Part shown: positions 11,629 to 19,702 of the stretch, piece after piece
Layout: each line of letters starts with the position of its first letter
Position numbering within the stretch: position 1 is the first letter of the stretch
From: Leptodactylus fallax
Taxonomy: Eukaryota > Chordata > Amphibia > Anura > Leptodactylidae
Direction: 5' to 3'
DNA length: 64,000 nt
Assembly (NCBI GenBank): GCA_947044405.1
Contig: CAMRHE010000054.1
Location: 1,674,001-1,738,000, forward strand
Made by a program: the position numbers and the translations under genes
The notes under the pieces: generated by a model
Told to the model about the DNA's origin: nothing
Databases searched by the model: none
Seen by the model: the letters and a program-made list of their open reading frames with translations, nothing else

Positions 11629-12306
11629 ATGGATCCTTTTCAGGGCCTTGCAGCCAAGATGGAGGGTTTGGCAGGCCTGGTAGCTGAGCTTGCTAAACAG
11701 GTTCATACCCTGACTGAGGCTGCTGCATCATCCCCGGTTGTTTCTGCCCCTTTCAGGGTAAAGATGCTACCGGATTGTTTCTCGGGGGACCGATAAAAAT
11801 TTGAGACTTTCCAGGAGTCTTGTCACCTGTATTTTCAGATTAACCCTCATGCATCCCAGGCCCAAATGGTGGGAGTAGTTATATCCCTCCTACAGGGGGA
11901 TCCACAAGCATGGACCCTTAAACTCCTTCCTGGGGCTAAGGAGTGGTCTGACTTGGAAAAAAATTTTTTGTCCCTGGTGTTCATCTATGCTGAGCCAGAC
12001 CACATTGAGCTTGCGGAATTGCAACTCCTCACCATGCGGCAGGGCAAACTCTCTGTCGAGGAGTATTGCTCAGAATTCTGTAAGTGCAGTGTAACTGCAG
12101 GTTGGTGTGAGTTGGCTCTAAAGGCTCATTTTAAACAAGGCCTGTGTTACCGTGTTAAGGAGGTCTGGATTGGTCACCCAGATCCCCCTACACTTGAGCA
12201 GGCCATTACTTTGGCCATCCATATTGACCGTAGAATCTGGGAAAATGTTAAAGAGAGAGTAGGGTCTGTTTCCTCCAAGTTTTCTGTCTCTTCCTCTCTC
12301 TCCTGA
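11629..12306 (+). pseudogene. Gag of the Sushi-like element (broken)
   Basis: Gag is the structural protein that packages the element's RNA. The frame opens at the ATG at 11629, 52 bases after the LTR, with MDPFQGLAAKMEGLAGLVAE, a heptad-like hydrophobic pattern, then FSGDR followed by an in-frame TAA at 11794-11796. It resumes as KFETFQESCHLYF and continues with the usual capsid-region pattern, including LQGDPQAWTLKLLPGAKEW and QGKLSVEEYCSEFC. The frame ends at 12306 and the reading moves to the next frame (12347 onward). One stop and one frameshift are therefore visible in gag alone. Confidence 0.8.
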
Positions 12307-12346
12307 TAAACAAACTTTTTCTCCCATCACTCCTGGTGAGGAACTC

Positions 12347-12691
12347 ATGCAACTGGGAGTTATAGATGCCAAGACTCAACAAAAGCATTGTCTCAGGAAT
12401 AACCTTTGCCTGTACTGTGGTACTTCAGATCATATCATACGAGACTGCTCTATCAGACCCCGCACACCAGTGGAAAAACTTCAGTGCCTGAGTGGTAGTC
12501 GGAAGAATCACTCAGGCAACCAGGTATTTGCTGAAAATAACAATAAGATGTTGTTATCTGTGGCTCTGTCCTCTGGAAACAAATCTGTTTCTGGCCAGGT
12601 CCTAGTTGACTCTGGGTCTGCGGCAAACTTTGTCACATTCTCGTTTGTCTCAGCTTTAGACATTAAACTTTTGCCAAAAGGAAATTGGTAA
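12347..12691 (+). pseudogene. Nucleocapsid zinc knuckle and protease start, Sushi-like element
   Basis: In a frame shifted against the gag frame, MQLGVIDAKTQQKH leads into LCLYCGTSDHIIRDC, a CX2CX4HX4C zinc knuckle that binds RNA. About 70 residues later QVLVDSGSAANFV is the catalytic Asp-Ser-Gly loop of a retropepsin-type protease (VDSGS). The frame then ends at 12691, about where pol has been deleted. Order and spacing agree with the 3' half of gag and the beginning of pol in Gypsy elements. Confidence 0.75.
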
Positions 12692-12954
12692 AATCGGGAG
12701 ATCAGTGCTCACCCCACCATACTACTTTGCACACCTTAGATTGTGTCAGTGAGGAGACGGTCTCGGCTGCTAAAGGTTGGGAACGCCACTCTAGTCTTAG
12801 CCCGAAAGTATTGCAAACGCCAGTGAATAAAAAATGTTTGCCTGGTTCACCAGTGCCTGTTGTTGTTCAGGGAGAGGCAGAGAAAATACTGGGTCCTTCT
12901 AAAACTGGTTTGTCTGGTGATTGTCTGGTGGTCCCTCATAAAAGGGTGGGGTAC
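12692..12954 (+). pseudogene. Chromodomain-like pol tail, Sushi-like element
   Basis: After the deletion, a frame that includes CLPGSPVPVVVQGEAEKIL resembles the linker and first strand of the integrase-associated chromodomain of Sushi-like elements, which targets chromatin. The remaining residues are scrambled. AAAAGGGTGGGG at 12940-12951 lies just before the 3' LTR and can serve as its polypurine tract. Confidence 0.5.
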
Positions 12955-13625
12955 TGTAATGTCTCTGCCTGTTTGGGTCTCTGCACCACCCTCTGCTCGC
13001 ACGCTGCAGCGAAGGAGGCATGTTCAGTTTGATTCCTTGCTTAAGGTTCTTGTCGCTCAGTCTGAACACTGTCCTTGACTATGTAATTGAATTTCAGCCA
13101 CACCCGTCTCCTGCACCTTGTTTCTTTCGGCTCCTCAATAGTTAATCTTAGCCTTGCCTGTGTGATTGACAGCCTGTCTACCAATCAAGTCTGGGGCTGG
13201 TCCTGGTCTTGCTGTAAACAGGTTTTCAACCCTCACATGGGTGCTAGCTATTGAGATTCTGTCTTGTGACTTTGTTCCTGCTAGCTCCTTTTCTGCTATT
13301 ACCTGTATTTTTATTCCTGACCTCTGACTTTGACTTTGACTATTCTCTTGGATTGTGATTCTGTACTGCATTGCTCAACTGTTACCGACCCTTTGGTTTG
13401 CTGACCTCTCTTTTGTTGTTGTTTGTCCTGTGTGCATTCTGTGTTGTCACTTATTCAGAGTAGGGATCAGCTCCAAGTTGTCGGCTGTCACCTAGGACAG
13501 TCAGGCAAGAGGCAGGGCCAGTGGGGGGGGGGGGTTCAGCTTTAGGGCTCACTGTCTTGTTGTGCCCCTCCCCCCAGGGTTCTGCAGCCACACTGGGGAA
13601 TTGCTCAACTGGCAATTCCCTTACA
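12955..13625 (+). repeat. 3' LTR of the Sushi-like element (671 bp)
   Basis: Starts TGTAATGTCTCTGCCTG and ends CAATTCCCTTACA. It keeps the same landmarks as the 5' LTR: GGACAGTCAGGCAAGAGGCA, a G-run and GAATTGCTCAACTGG. Confidence 0.85.
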
Positions 13626-13674
13626 TAATCCTTTGAGTTCCTGGATTCTCTTTCTGCATTTTTATCCACATTAG

Positions 13675-14090
13675 GCATGAAATATGTAGTCATGATGCAC
13701 TGTCTATGGGCATTAGAGTACAGTCCGAAGTGCCCTAAAGGTAAATTGTTGACATTCATGTTATCAAATAGCTTTGGTTAGCTTGTTTACAGATTGACTG
13801 GTAACGAATTGCATTGTCTGATTCATAACTGATGTTTTTGTGTCCCCACATGCATGTATCCATCCAGTCCTTTATTTCAATAACATCTAGATCCTCATCT
13901 TCTTGCACCTTCTTTAATTGGCATCCAGCTCCTTATCCCTGTATTATTCAGTGCCTGGCTATAATGCTGTTTTTCTTGTGTTAGGTGAGAAGCTGATATA
14001 CAGATGTATACACATATGTCCACCCATAACTGATCTCCAGCTCCAAAACCCTTGAGAGGCTGCAATTCACTCCTTCAACCACCATTTCCG
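13675..14090 (-). pseudogene. L1-like LINE ORF2, endonuclease domain (upstream half)
   Basis: Minus-strand reading 13765-13659 gives MNVNNLPLGHFGLYSNAHRQ and then TYFMPNVDK, matching the early part of an L1-type endonuclease domain (the region usually ending in the QETHF-like block that carries a catalytic Glu). Here that block reads MTTYF, so the expected QETHF residues are lost. It continues into the 9891-10458 segment across the foldback insertion. Further upstream (14090) similarity fades. Position and orientation make the two pieces one original LINE. Confidence 0.6.
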
Positions 14091-14565
14091 ATTAGGTGAC
14101 CACATATTGACACATATAGGATAGTTAACTTATCACTGTGTGATAACTTACCACAAAATAATGTTTTTAGGAAAACCTGCTTAACTTGTGATACACATTT
14201 ATGAACATGTTTTGCCAAGAAGACAGATCAGAGAAGACATACCCATAAGTAATATTCATGAGTTCCACTTCCTTTTATTTTTATTGAATTTGCTTTTTTT
14301 TCTTTGCTTACTTTTCGAAATGACACTCTGGCAGTGTGCTGTCTTTGTTGTTATTATTGTCCTGGTCTGTTTCTTATTCAGAATCTAAAATGATTTTGCT
14401 ACAAAAAATGTATCACTGTCTGCACTAGGACCTCTGCATGTGACATAAAACATGTCTAAAACATTCTTCTATAGAAGCCAATTAAAATAGCTAAGAATTC
14501 AAGAACATTTTGAAGCATATACTGATAAGTCATTGGTCTTGGTAACTTTGTGATACTCTGAGAAT
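14091..14565. other. Unclassified stretch
   Basis: AT-rich sequence. A 66-codon plus-strand frame at 14188-14388 has a run of hydrophobic residues from translation of T-rich DNA and no family I recognise. Confidence 0.4.
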
Positions 14566-14898
14566 ATGTGTCACCAGAATACAGCATATGAGTCTAGCCC
14601 CTCAGATAGGTGAGGATCACATGAATCAAACAGTGTTTCCCCTTGTAAATCAGTGCCTCCATTGCCAAGATATCACTGCTTTGTCAAAATACAAATGAGT
14701 TCTTGGGAGCAGCTCCAAAGCAGTAAGTGGCAATACCCTCATTGCTCCAAAGACCTCTTTTGCATACTGACAAAAACAGCAACATCTCTGCAATGAAGGC
14801 ACCAATTCACAAGAGGAAAACACTGTTTGATTCAGGTGATTATATTCTATCTGGGGGCTGTGCTGATATGATGTACTCTGGTGACAGACTCCCTTTAA
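14566..14898. mobile_element. MITE-like element with imperfect inverted ends
   Basis: GTCACCAGAATACAGCATAT near 14571 is the inverted match of ATATGATGTACTCTGGTGAC near 14867-14886, and the right end continues as AGACTCCCTTTAA. About 330 bp with no coding capacity. The AAAGGGAGTCTGTCACC end is common in frog repeats as I remember them. Confidence 0.5.
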
Positions 14899-15721
14899 TA
14901 AGAGTATATTTTTCAATGCTGGTAATATCCATTTGCTATTATGACAAATCACTTTGCAGATTGTGATAAGTCACTTTGCAGGCATATTCAGAAAGTCTTA
15001 CATTATTTTTTATATTTATTTTCCCAGGCATTATTTCTTGTCAGCTTTCTAATTCCAACGACTGTTCTTATGAACAACAATACACTGATCTTAGTACATT
15101 TTACTTTTTGAAAGCAGTTAATTGCTTGTTATTGTGTGTTTGTGTTCTTATGTAAAGACATTTCTTGAAATATAGAATTCACTACAGGAAAGACAATATA
15201 CAGATATTGCATGCTTCTTGTTTATGACTCAGGTCTTTTGACATAAGGCCTTGCTTCTACCACAATCAATAAGGTTACCAAGTGAAATGATGACTAGAAA
15301 ATTAAAAATGTTACAGTACCATAATTTAAGGCTTCTAGTCTGGCAAGGATAAGTGCACAATATTTTATGTTTTCATGAAAAAAAATTATTAACTTTCATT
15401 AACATTTAATGTCTTACTTCTACAAAAAGCTTTGTGTTACTCGATGAGTTATATCATTGACATTTGTTGTTAATTTTTATTAGTGTATCACATAAAGAGC
15501 AGCTTACTGCCTACAATTACACCACTACTGACAGGGGTCTTTTGCTTTTTTTTTTTTAATAGTATCGTCATAGCTTTTTTTGTACTGAAATAAAGAAACG
15601 CTGCTCCGTAATATAAATCTTATTTCTATTGCTCATCTTTTTTCAAACTTTCTAGATACAAACAGCACAGATAACAGTAAATGGTTGTTTTTTGTTTTTT
15701 TTTTACATCCAGTCACATGTA
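14899..15721. other. Unclassified AT-rich stretch
   Basis: No gene, repeat end or RNA gene recognised. It runs up to the left end of a Tc1 element. Confidence 0.4.
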
Positions 15722-15933
15722 CAGGGGTGCCGGGTGAAATTTTTCCAGAAAATGAGTTATTTCTCCCACAAAATTATTGCAATTACACATATTTTGTTAT
15801 ACACATGTTTATTTCCTTTGTGTGTATTGGAACAACCACAGAAAAACCAGAGAAACAATAGCCGAAAATATAATTTCACGCAAAAAACTCCAAAAATGGG
15901 CTGGACAAAATTACTGGAACCCTCAACTTAATA

Positions 15934-16353
15934 TTAGGTTGCACACCCTTTGTAAAAAATAACTAAAATCAATCGCTTCCTATAACCTTCAAAAAGCTTC
16001 TTACACCTCTCAACAGGATTGGACCACTCTTCCTTTGCAAACTGCTCCAGGTCTCTCATATTTGAAGGGTGCATTCTCCCAACAGCAATTTTAAGATCTC
16101 TCCACAGGTGTTCAATGGGATTTAGAGCCAGACTCATTGTTGGCCACTTCAGAACTCTCAGGCGCTTTGTTTCCATCCATTTCTGGATGATTTTTAAAGT
16201 ATGTTTGAGGTCATTTTTATTGCTGGAAAACCCATGACCTAGAACAGAAACCCAGCTTTCTGACACTGGACCCTACATTGTGACCCAAAATCCTTTGGTA
16301 ATCTTCAGATTTCATGATGCCTTGCACACAGTCAAGGCACCCAGTGCCAGAGG
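15934..16353 (-). pseudogene. Tc1-like transposase, C-terminal part
   Basis: The minus-strand frame gives KNDLKHTLKIIQKWMETKRL and then [20 protein letters not shown], ending GYRKRLILVIFYKGCAT. The LNPIEHLW block carries the last catalytic Glu of the DDE triad. The preceding SPDLNP-like motif is mutated (MSLALNP), and the second Asp block near 16230-16260 is spoiled (GHGFSSNKND instead of QHDNDPKH). The Gypsy element interrupts the gene at 16354. The remainder is at 23533-24134. Confidence 0.8.
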
Positions 16354-17336
16354 TGTAAGAGACAGCCAATGTTGTCCTAAGCTTCATTTGTCTGTATAAA
16401 CTGTTAATGTTGAATGTATTTCTGTGATTCTGTTCCTTTAAGACAGCAGCCATTGTAATTGTGACATGATGCTGGAGTGAGACCCCCCCTCCCCCCCCTT
16501 TTATGTCAGCCTGCCTGTTCTGCAGACAGAGTGTGAGCAGAGAAGCAGGAAGTGACGAGACAGAGAGCAGCAGCCATCTTGGCAAGTGTTGTATTGAACT
16601 GGTGTGGAGATTTTTCTGTACAGCTAAGCTGTATCTTGGTCCAGAGACAAACAGAGTGTAAAGAGACAACAGGACTAGTGAGTCCACGTGAAAGGAACTG
16701 TGCTCAGTGGCTGATCAGTGAGACTGACATTGTGACTGTGTATTTGGATACCACAGATAGAGACTCGCAGTACTGTTGATGTACTGGACAGCACCTGCTA
16801 AATCCCGGTTTACATCCCAGCTCAGTGTATGGATTCGGCAGGACTGTCAGTGTGCTGAGTGGAATCTGCTGTTGGATTACATTGCATTCATTTGGTTTCC
16901 CTGTCTGTTAAAGAGGACTTCATTTCTCCCAAGATCCTGATAACCGTGAGGAGAGGACGCTTCACTATAAAAGAAAGGACCGACTTTGGGCCCCACCGCG
17001 CGCTTCTACGGACTGTAAGTGGTCCACCTGGACCACTGGGGAAAAGGGGGTGCACCCAAATGTGAAGTCAGGGTCAGTTAGGGATAGTTTTGAGTATGTT
17101 GTTCATTCAGTGTCCATACTGCAGAAGTGGACAGAGTAAAAGTAGAAACCATTGCAGAATTTGCCTTGAAATTGTTCATGCTATATTGTATATTTTGCTT
17201 GTCTTTAGCCCTGTCATTTTACCTTTAACTAGCCTTTATTAACTTATAGTAAATATATATTTTTTTCTTGAACTACCGCGTGTGCGTTCATTTCTGGTTG
17301 CGGAGTCCAAACCACCTGCCTTGCTCTCGGTTCACA
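16354..17336 (+). repeat. 5' LTR of the Gypsy element (983 bp)
   Basis: Starts TGTAAGAGACAGCC and ends CTCTCGGTTCACA (TG...CA). It differs from the 3' LTR at about 16765 (A/G), 17022 (T/C) and 17098 (G/A). Confidence 0.95.
16966..16973 (+). promoter_or_regulatory. TATA-like box in the 5' LTR
   Basis: TATAAAAG lies about 370 bases before the LTR end and is kept in the 3' LTR, with GC-rich sequence just after it. This is a likely RNA polymerase II promoter for the element. No transcript evidence is available here. Confidence 0.5.
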
Positions 17337-17339
17337 AAT

Positions 17340-17357
17340 TGGCGTAGTCGGCAGGAT
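17340..17357 (+). promoter_or_regulatory. Primer binding site complementary to tRNA-Ser
   Basis: TGGCGTAGTCGGCAGGAT starts three bases after the LTR. Its complement, with CCA at the end, matches the 3' end of vertebrate tRNA-Ser (AGA/TGA-type acceptor ending GCCGACTACG) as I remember that gene, over all 18 positions. Confidence 0.8.
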
Positions 17358-17369
17358 CCGCTTACCAGA

Positions 17370-18395
17370 ATGGACGGTGACGCACCCGTTCGGGAGAATG
17401 GTGCTGGAGGAAGAATGCCAGCAGGGGCTATAATGAGTCAGTTAGCTAAATTTGATGGCAATAATATGTCAGTGAGTATGTGGGTGGAACAGATACGAAT
17501 GATACAGCGAATGTACCAGACCGCACCAGAAGTACTAGTAGAGCTAGCAATATTGACATTACAAGGGGATGCTAAGACCACGGTGATACTGAGGCCATTT
17601 GAACAAAGGCAGACATTTGAGCAAGTAGTCCAGATTCTAGAAACCATCTATGGAGAAACTGCATTTCTGGGGTCTCTGCAGGCTCGGTTCTTCCAGAGGG
17701 TACAACAGGAGAATGAAAGCCTTCCCCAATATGCAAATGCCCTACAAGAACTGCTCTGAGATATTCAAAGGAAGGAAAGAGGGGGCTCGCCAGCCTTCTG
17801 TAACCCTGATCGGACTCTCCGTGACCAGTTTGTCCTGGGGATACGTGACGGCAGTTTAACTGTGACTATGCAGGATTTTATACGACGAGAGACTGATGCT
17901 AAATTCCATGATGTACAGGTAGAGGCCATCTCCCGTGCCAATAGTATGGTCCCGAGGCCGCAGACCGCAGTTGGAGTTACTTTGTCACAGGGGGCTAGTT
18001 CTGGCTCAGAGACAGTAGAAAAAGGGACGGTTAAAGAAATTCTCACAGTAATGCAGAAACTGCAAGAACAAATGGAACACTTGCACACTCGTTGTGATGA
18101 GCAGTCTATGAAAATTGCAGACTTCCAGAAGACTGGAGATGAAAGGGTGAGCCATCCACACCCAGCAAGTCAGAATCACCCACCACCCCGCTGGAGGGGT
18201 GAGGATAGGACCTACCGAAGGGGTCCAAATCATTTAGTGCAGTGCTCAGGAGAAATCGAAGGGGCTTACCGAAGGGGCCCAAACAGATGGCCAGAACGAC
18301 GGGGGATACGCTGCTGGGAGTGTGGACGGATGGGCCACGTTGCTGCTAGATGTCCAGAGCAGCGACAAACTTATGAGAGACCGCCGTTAAACTGA
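17370..18395 (+). pseudogene. Gag of the Gypsy element, one in-frame stop
   Basis: The protein that forms the particle and binds the RNA genome. The frame opens at the ATG at 17370, 13 bases after the primer site (MDGDAPVRENGAGGRMPAGA), and runs 341 codons to the TGA at 18393-18395. A TGA at 17757-17759 follows ANALQELL. The next codons continue in the same frame as DIQRKERGG, so this is a point stop, well explained by a CGA-to-TGA change. Capsid-like sequence occupies about residues 30-240. A region with hydrophobic spacing (EILTVMQKLQEQMEHLHT) follows. Near the C-terminus two RRGPN-type basic repeats precede CWECGRMGHVAARC, a CX2CX4HX4C zinc knuckle. Pol overlaps in the -1 frame. Confidence 0.88.
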
Positions 18396-19702
18396 AGTCC
18401 CCTGCTGCTGAAGGGCGTGTAGTAGGGGAGACTGACAAGGAGACTATGTGGGGAGAATGCCCTGATGATGACCTGATCGCTGCAAGTCCTGTCATACAGG
18501 TGGAAATGGAGGGTATTCCGGTTACCGGGATGATTGACACGGGTTCCCAAGTAACGACCTTGAGTAGAGACTGTTATGAACGGTACTTCCGGCAACATGT
18601 GAAATATGATCCCCATACATTCGTACGAGTGGTCGCAGCTAACCAGTTACCAGTTCCGGTCGTGGGAGTGGCCTGGATGAATGTCCGGGTATGTGGCCAA
18701 GATCTAGGTAGGAAAGGCATTGTGGTGGTACAGGAGTCACATGAAGTAAAGGTCCCTGTCATTTTGGGGATGAATGTGTTAAAAGAATTAGATCAGATCC
18801 TCTTTGAAAAGAAAGGTCACGGTTATTGGAAAGAAACCACCACCCATCGGCCTACTCAAACAGCTTTCCAGCGGCTGATCCGGACATGTGGCTTACAGAA
18901 AAGTTCAGATGCACATCGTCCTCTGGCTCGAATTTCAGTTCCTTTGCATACAAAAGTTACACTGCCACCCAGTCGGGAGACAATAGTGTCCATGCCCGTA
19001 GGCACCTGTCGGAAACTAGAGGGCATAGCTGTGTTGGTAGAACCACTGCAGGCAGCCGAAGGAGGTGTTGATCCGCTAGTGGCCCGTTCCTTGGCAATAG
19101 TTCGCAATGGAAGAGTACCACTTCGATGTGTAAACACTCAGGACCAGAGTGTGGACCTGACCCCAGGGAGGCTGCTGGCTAACATCTATGTGACTCCGGA
19201 GGAAGTAAGGAAAGTAACTCCAATGCAGCTGAAGCCGACTGAAAGGGATGAGTGGACCGTAACTGTGTCCATGGGAGAAGATGAGGAACCCACCTCTGAA
19301 TGGAATGGCTGTGCAATTCGAGAACAGATGAAGATGGATGTAAGTTCATGTTCTCTGGAATGGGTGCAGAAGGTAGATGAGCTGTTGTGGGAGAACCGAG
19401 CCACCTTTGCACGGTATGCTGAAGATTTTGGATGTACCACAGGGATCTACCATGAGATTCCCACAGGAGACACCCCTCCAATTAGAGAGCGCTACCGACA
19501 AATTCCTCCACAGTTGTATCAGGAAGTGAAAGAACTGTTAGCTAAGATGCTACAGGGTGGGATCATCCAAGAAAGCCAGAGTCCCTGGGCGGCTCCTGTG
19601 GTGTTAGTAAGAAAAAAAAGATGGGTCCATCCGATTTTGCGTAGACTATCGGAAGTTAAACGCTTGCACCGTACGAGATTCCTACCCCTTGCCACGGATT
19701 GA
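18377..19702 (+). pseudogene. Gypsy pol, part 1: protease and start of reverse transcriptase
   Basis: This is the -1 frame relative to gag. IPVTGMIDTGSQVTTLS is the retropepsin active-site loop (DTGS), and VPVILGMNVLKELD is the second conserved protease block (ILGMD-like). After a linker, RYRQIPPQLYQEVKELLAKM and GGIIQESQSPWAAPVVLVRK are the N-terminal fingers of Gypsy reverse transcriptase. At 19612-19619 an A-run is eight long where seven would keep the frame, and the translation then becomes nonsense until the stop at 19702. The true continuation is in the frame of 19689-22535. The break may be a real mutation or a homopolymer error in the assembly. Confidence 0.88.
18386..18392 (+). promoter_or_regulatory. 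Candidate -1 ribosomal frameshift site between gag and pol
   Basis: G TTA AAC, read in the gag frame, sits directly before the gag stop TGA. It fits the X XXY YYZ pattern only loosely (G instead of T at the first place), but GTTAAAC is a known functional slippery heptamer. The pol frame is open from 18377, so a -1 slip here joins gag to pol without a stop. No downstream pseudoknot was tested. Confidence 0.6.

Larger units (their letters stand above)
10920..13625 (+). mobile_element. Internally deleted Ty3/Gypsy element, Sushi-like (chromovirus) group
   Basis: Two related LTRs (10920-11577 and 12955-13625) flank a 1.38-kb interior. The 5-bp word TAATC at 10915-10919 and 13626-13630 is the target duplication. 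The interior keeps gag, a zinc knuckle, the start of protease and then jumps to a chromodomain-like tail, so reverse transcriptase, RNase H and integrase are deleted. Assignment to the Sushi-like group rests on the block GEELMQLG followed by LCLYCGTSDH and on the PVPVVVQGEAEKI tail. No clear primer site is visible just after 11577. The plus strand is the coding strand. Confidence 0.8.
10459..13658. mobile_element. Foldback (palindromic) element inserted in the L1-like LINE
   Basis: TTTTTATCCACATTAG occurs at 10443-10458 and 13659-13674 and flanks this block, so it arrived as one insertion with a 16-bp duplication. Its outer arms are inverted copies: 10524-10725 begins CAGAAAGAGAATCCAGGCAC and its complement runs through 10735-10919 and resumes at 13626-13656. 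Both arms include AGGAAGTGCAATCC and a CATCAGACCCGG / CCGGGTCTGATG pair. Without the nested LTR element it is about 490 bp. The long duplication points to a retrotransposed foldback rather than a classical DNA transposon. Class uncertain. Confidence 0.65.

Noticed and set aside
16217..16687. 156- and 226-codon minus-strand frames in the two LTRs (also 22203-22883)
   Set aside because: They are antisense to LTR sequence and the repeated protein only reflects LTR identity.
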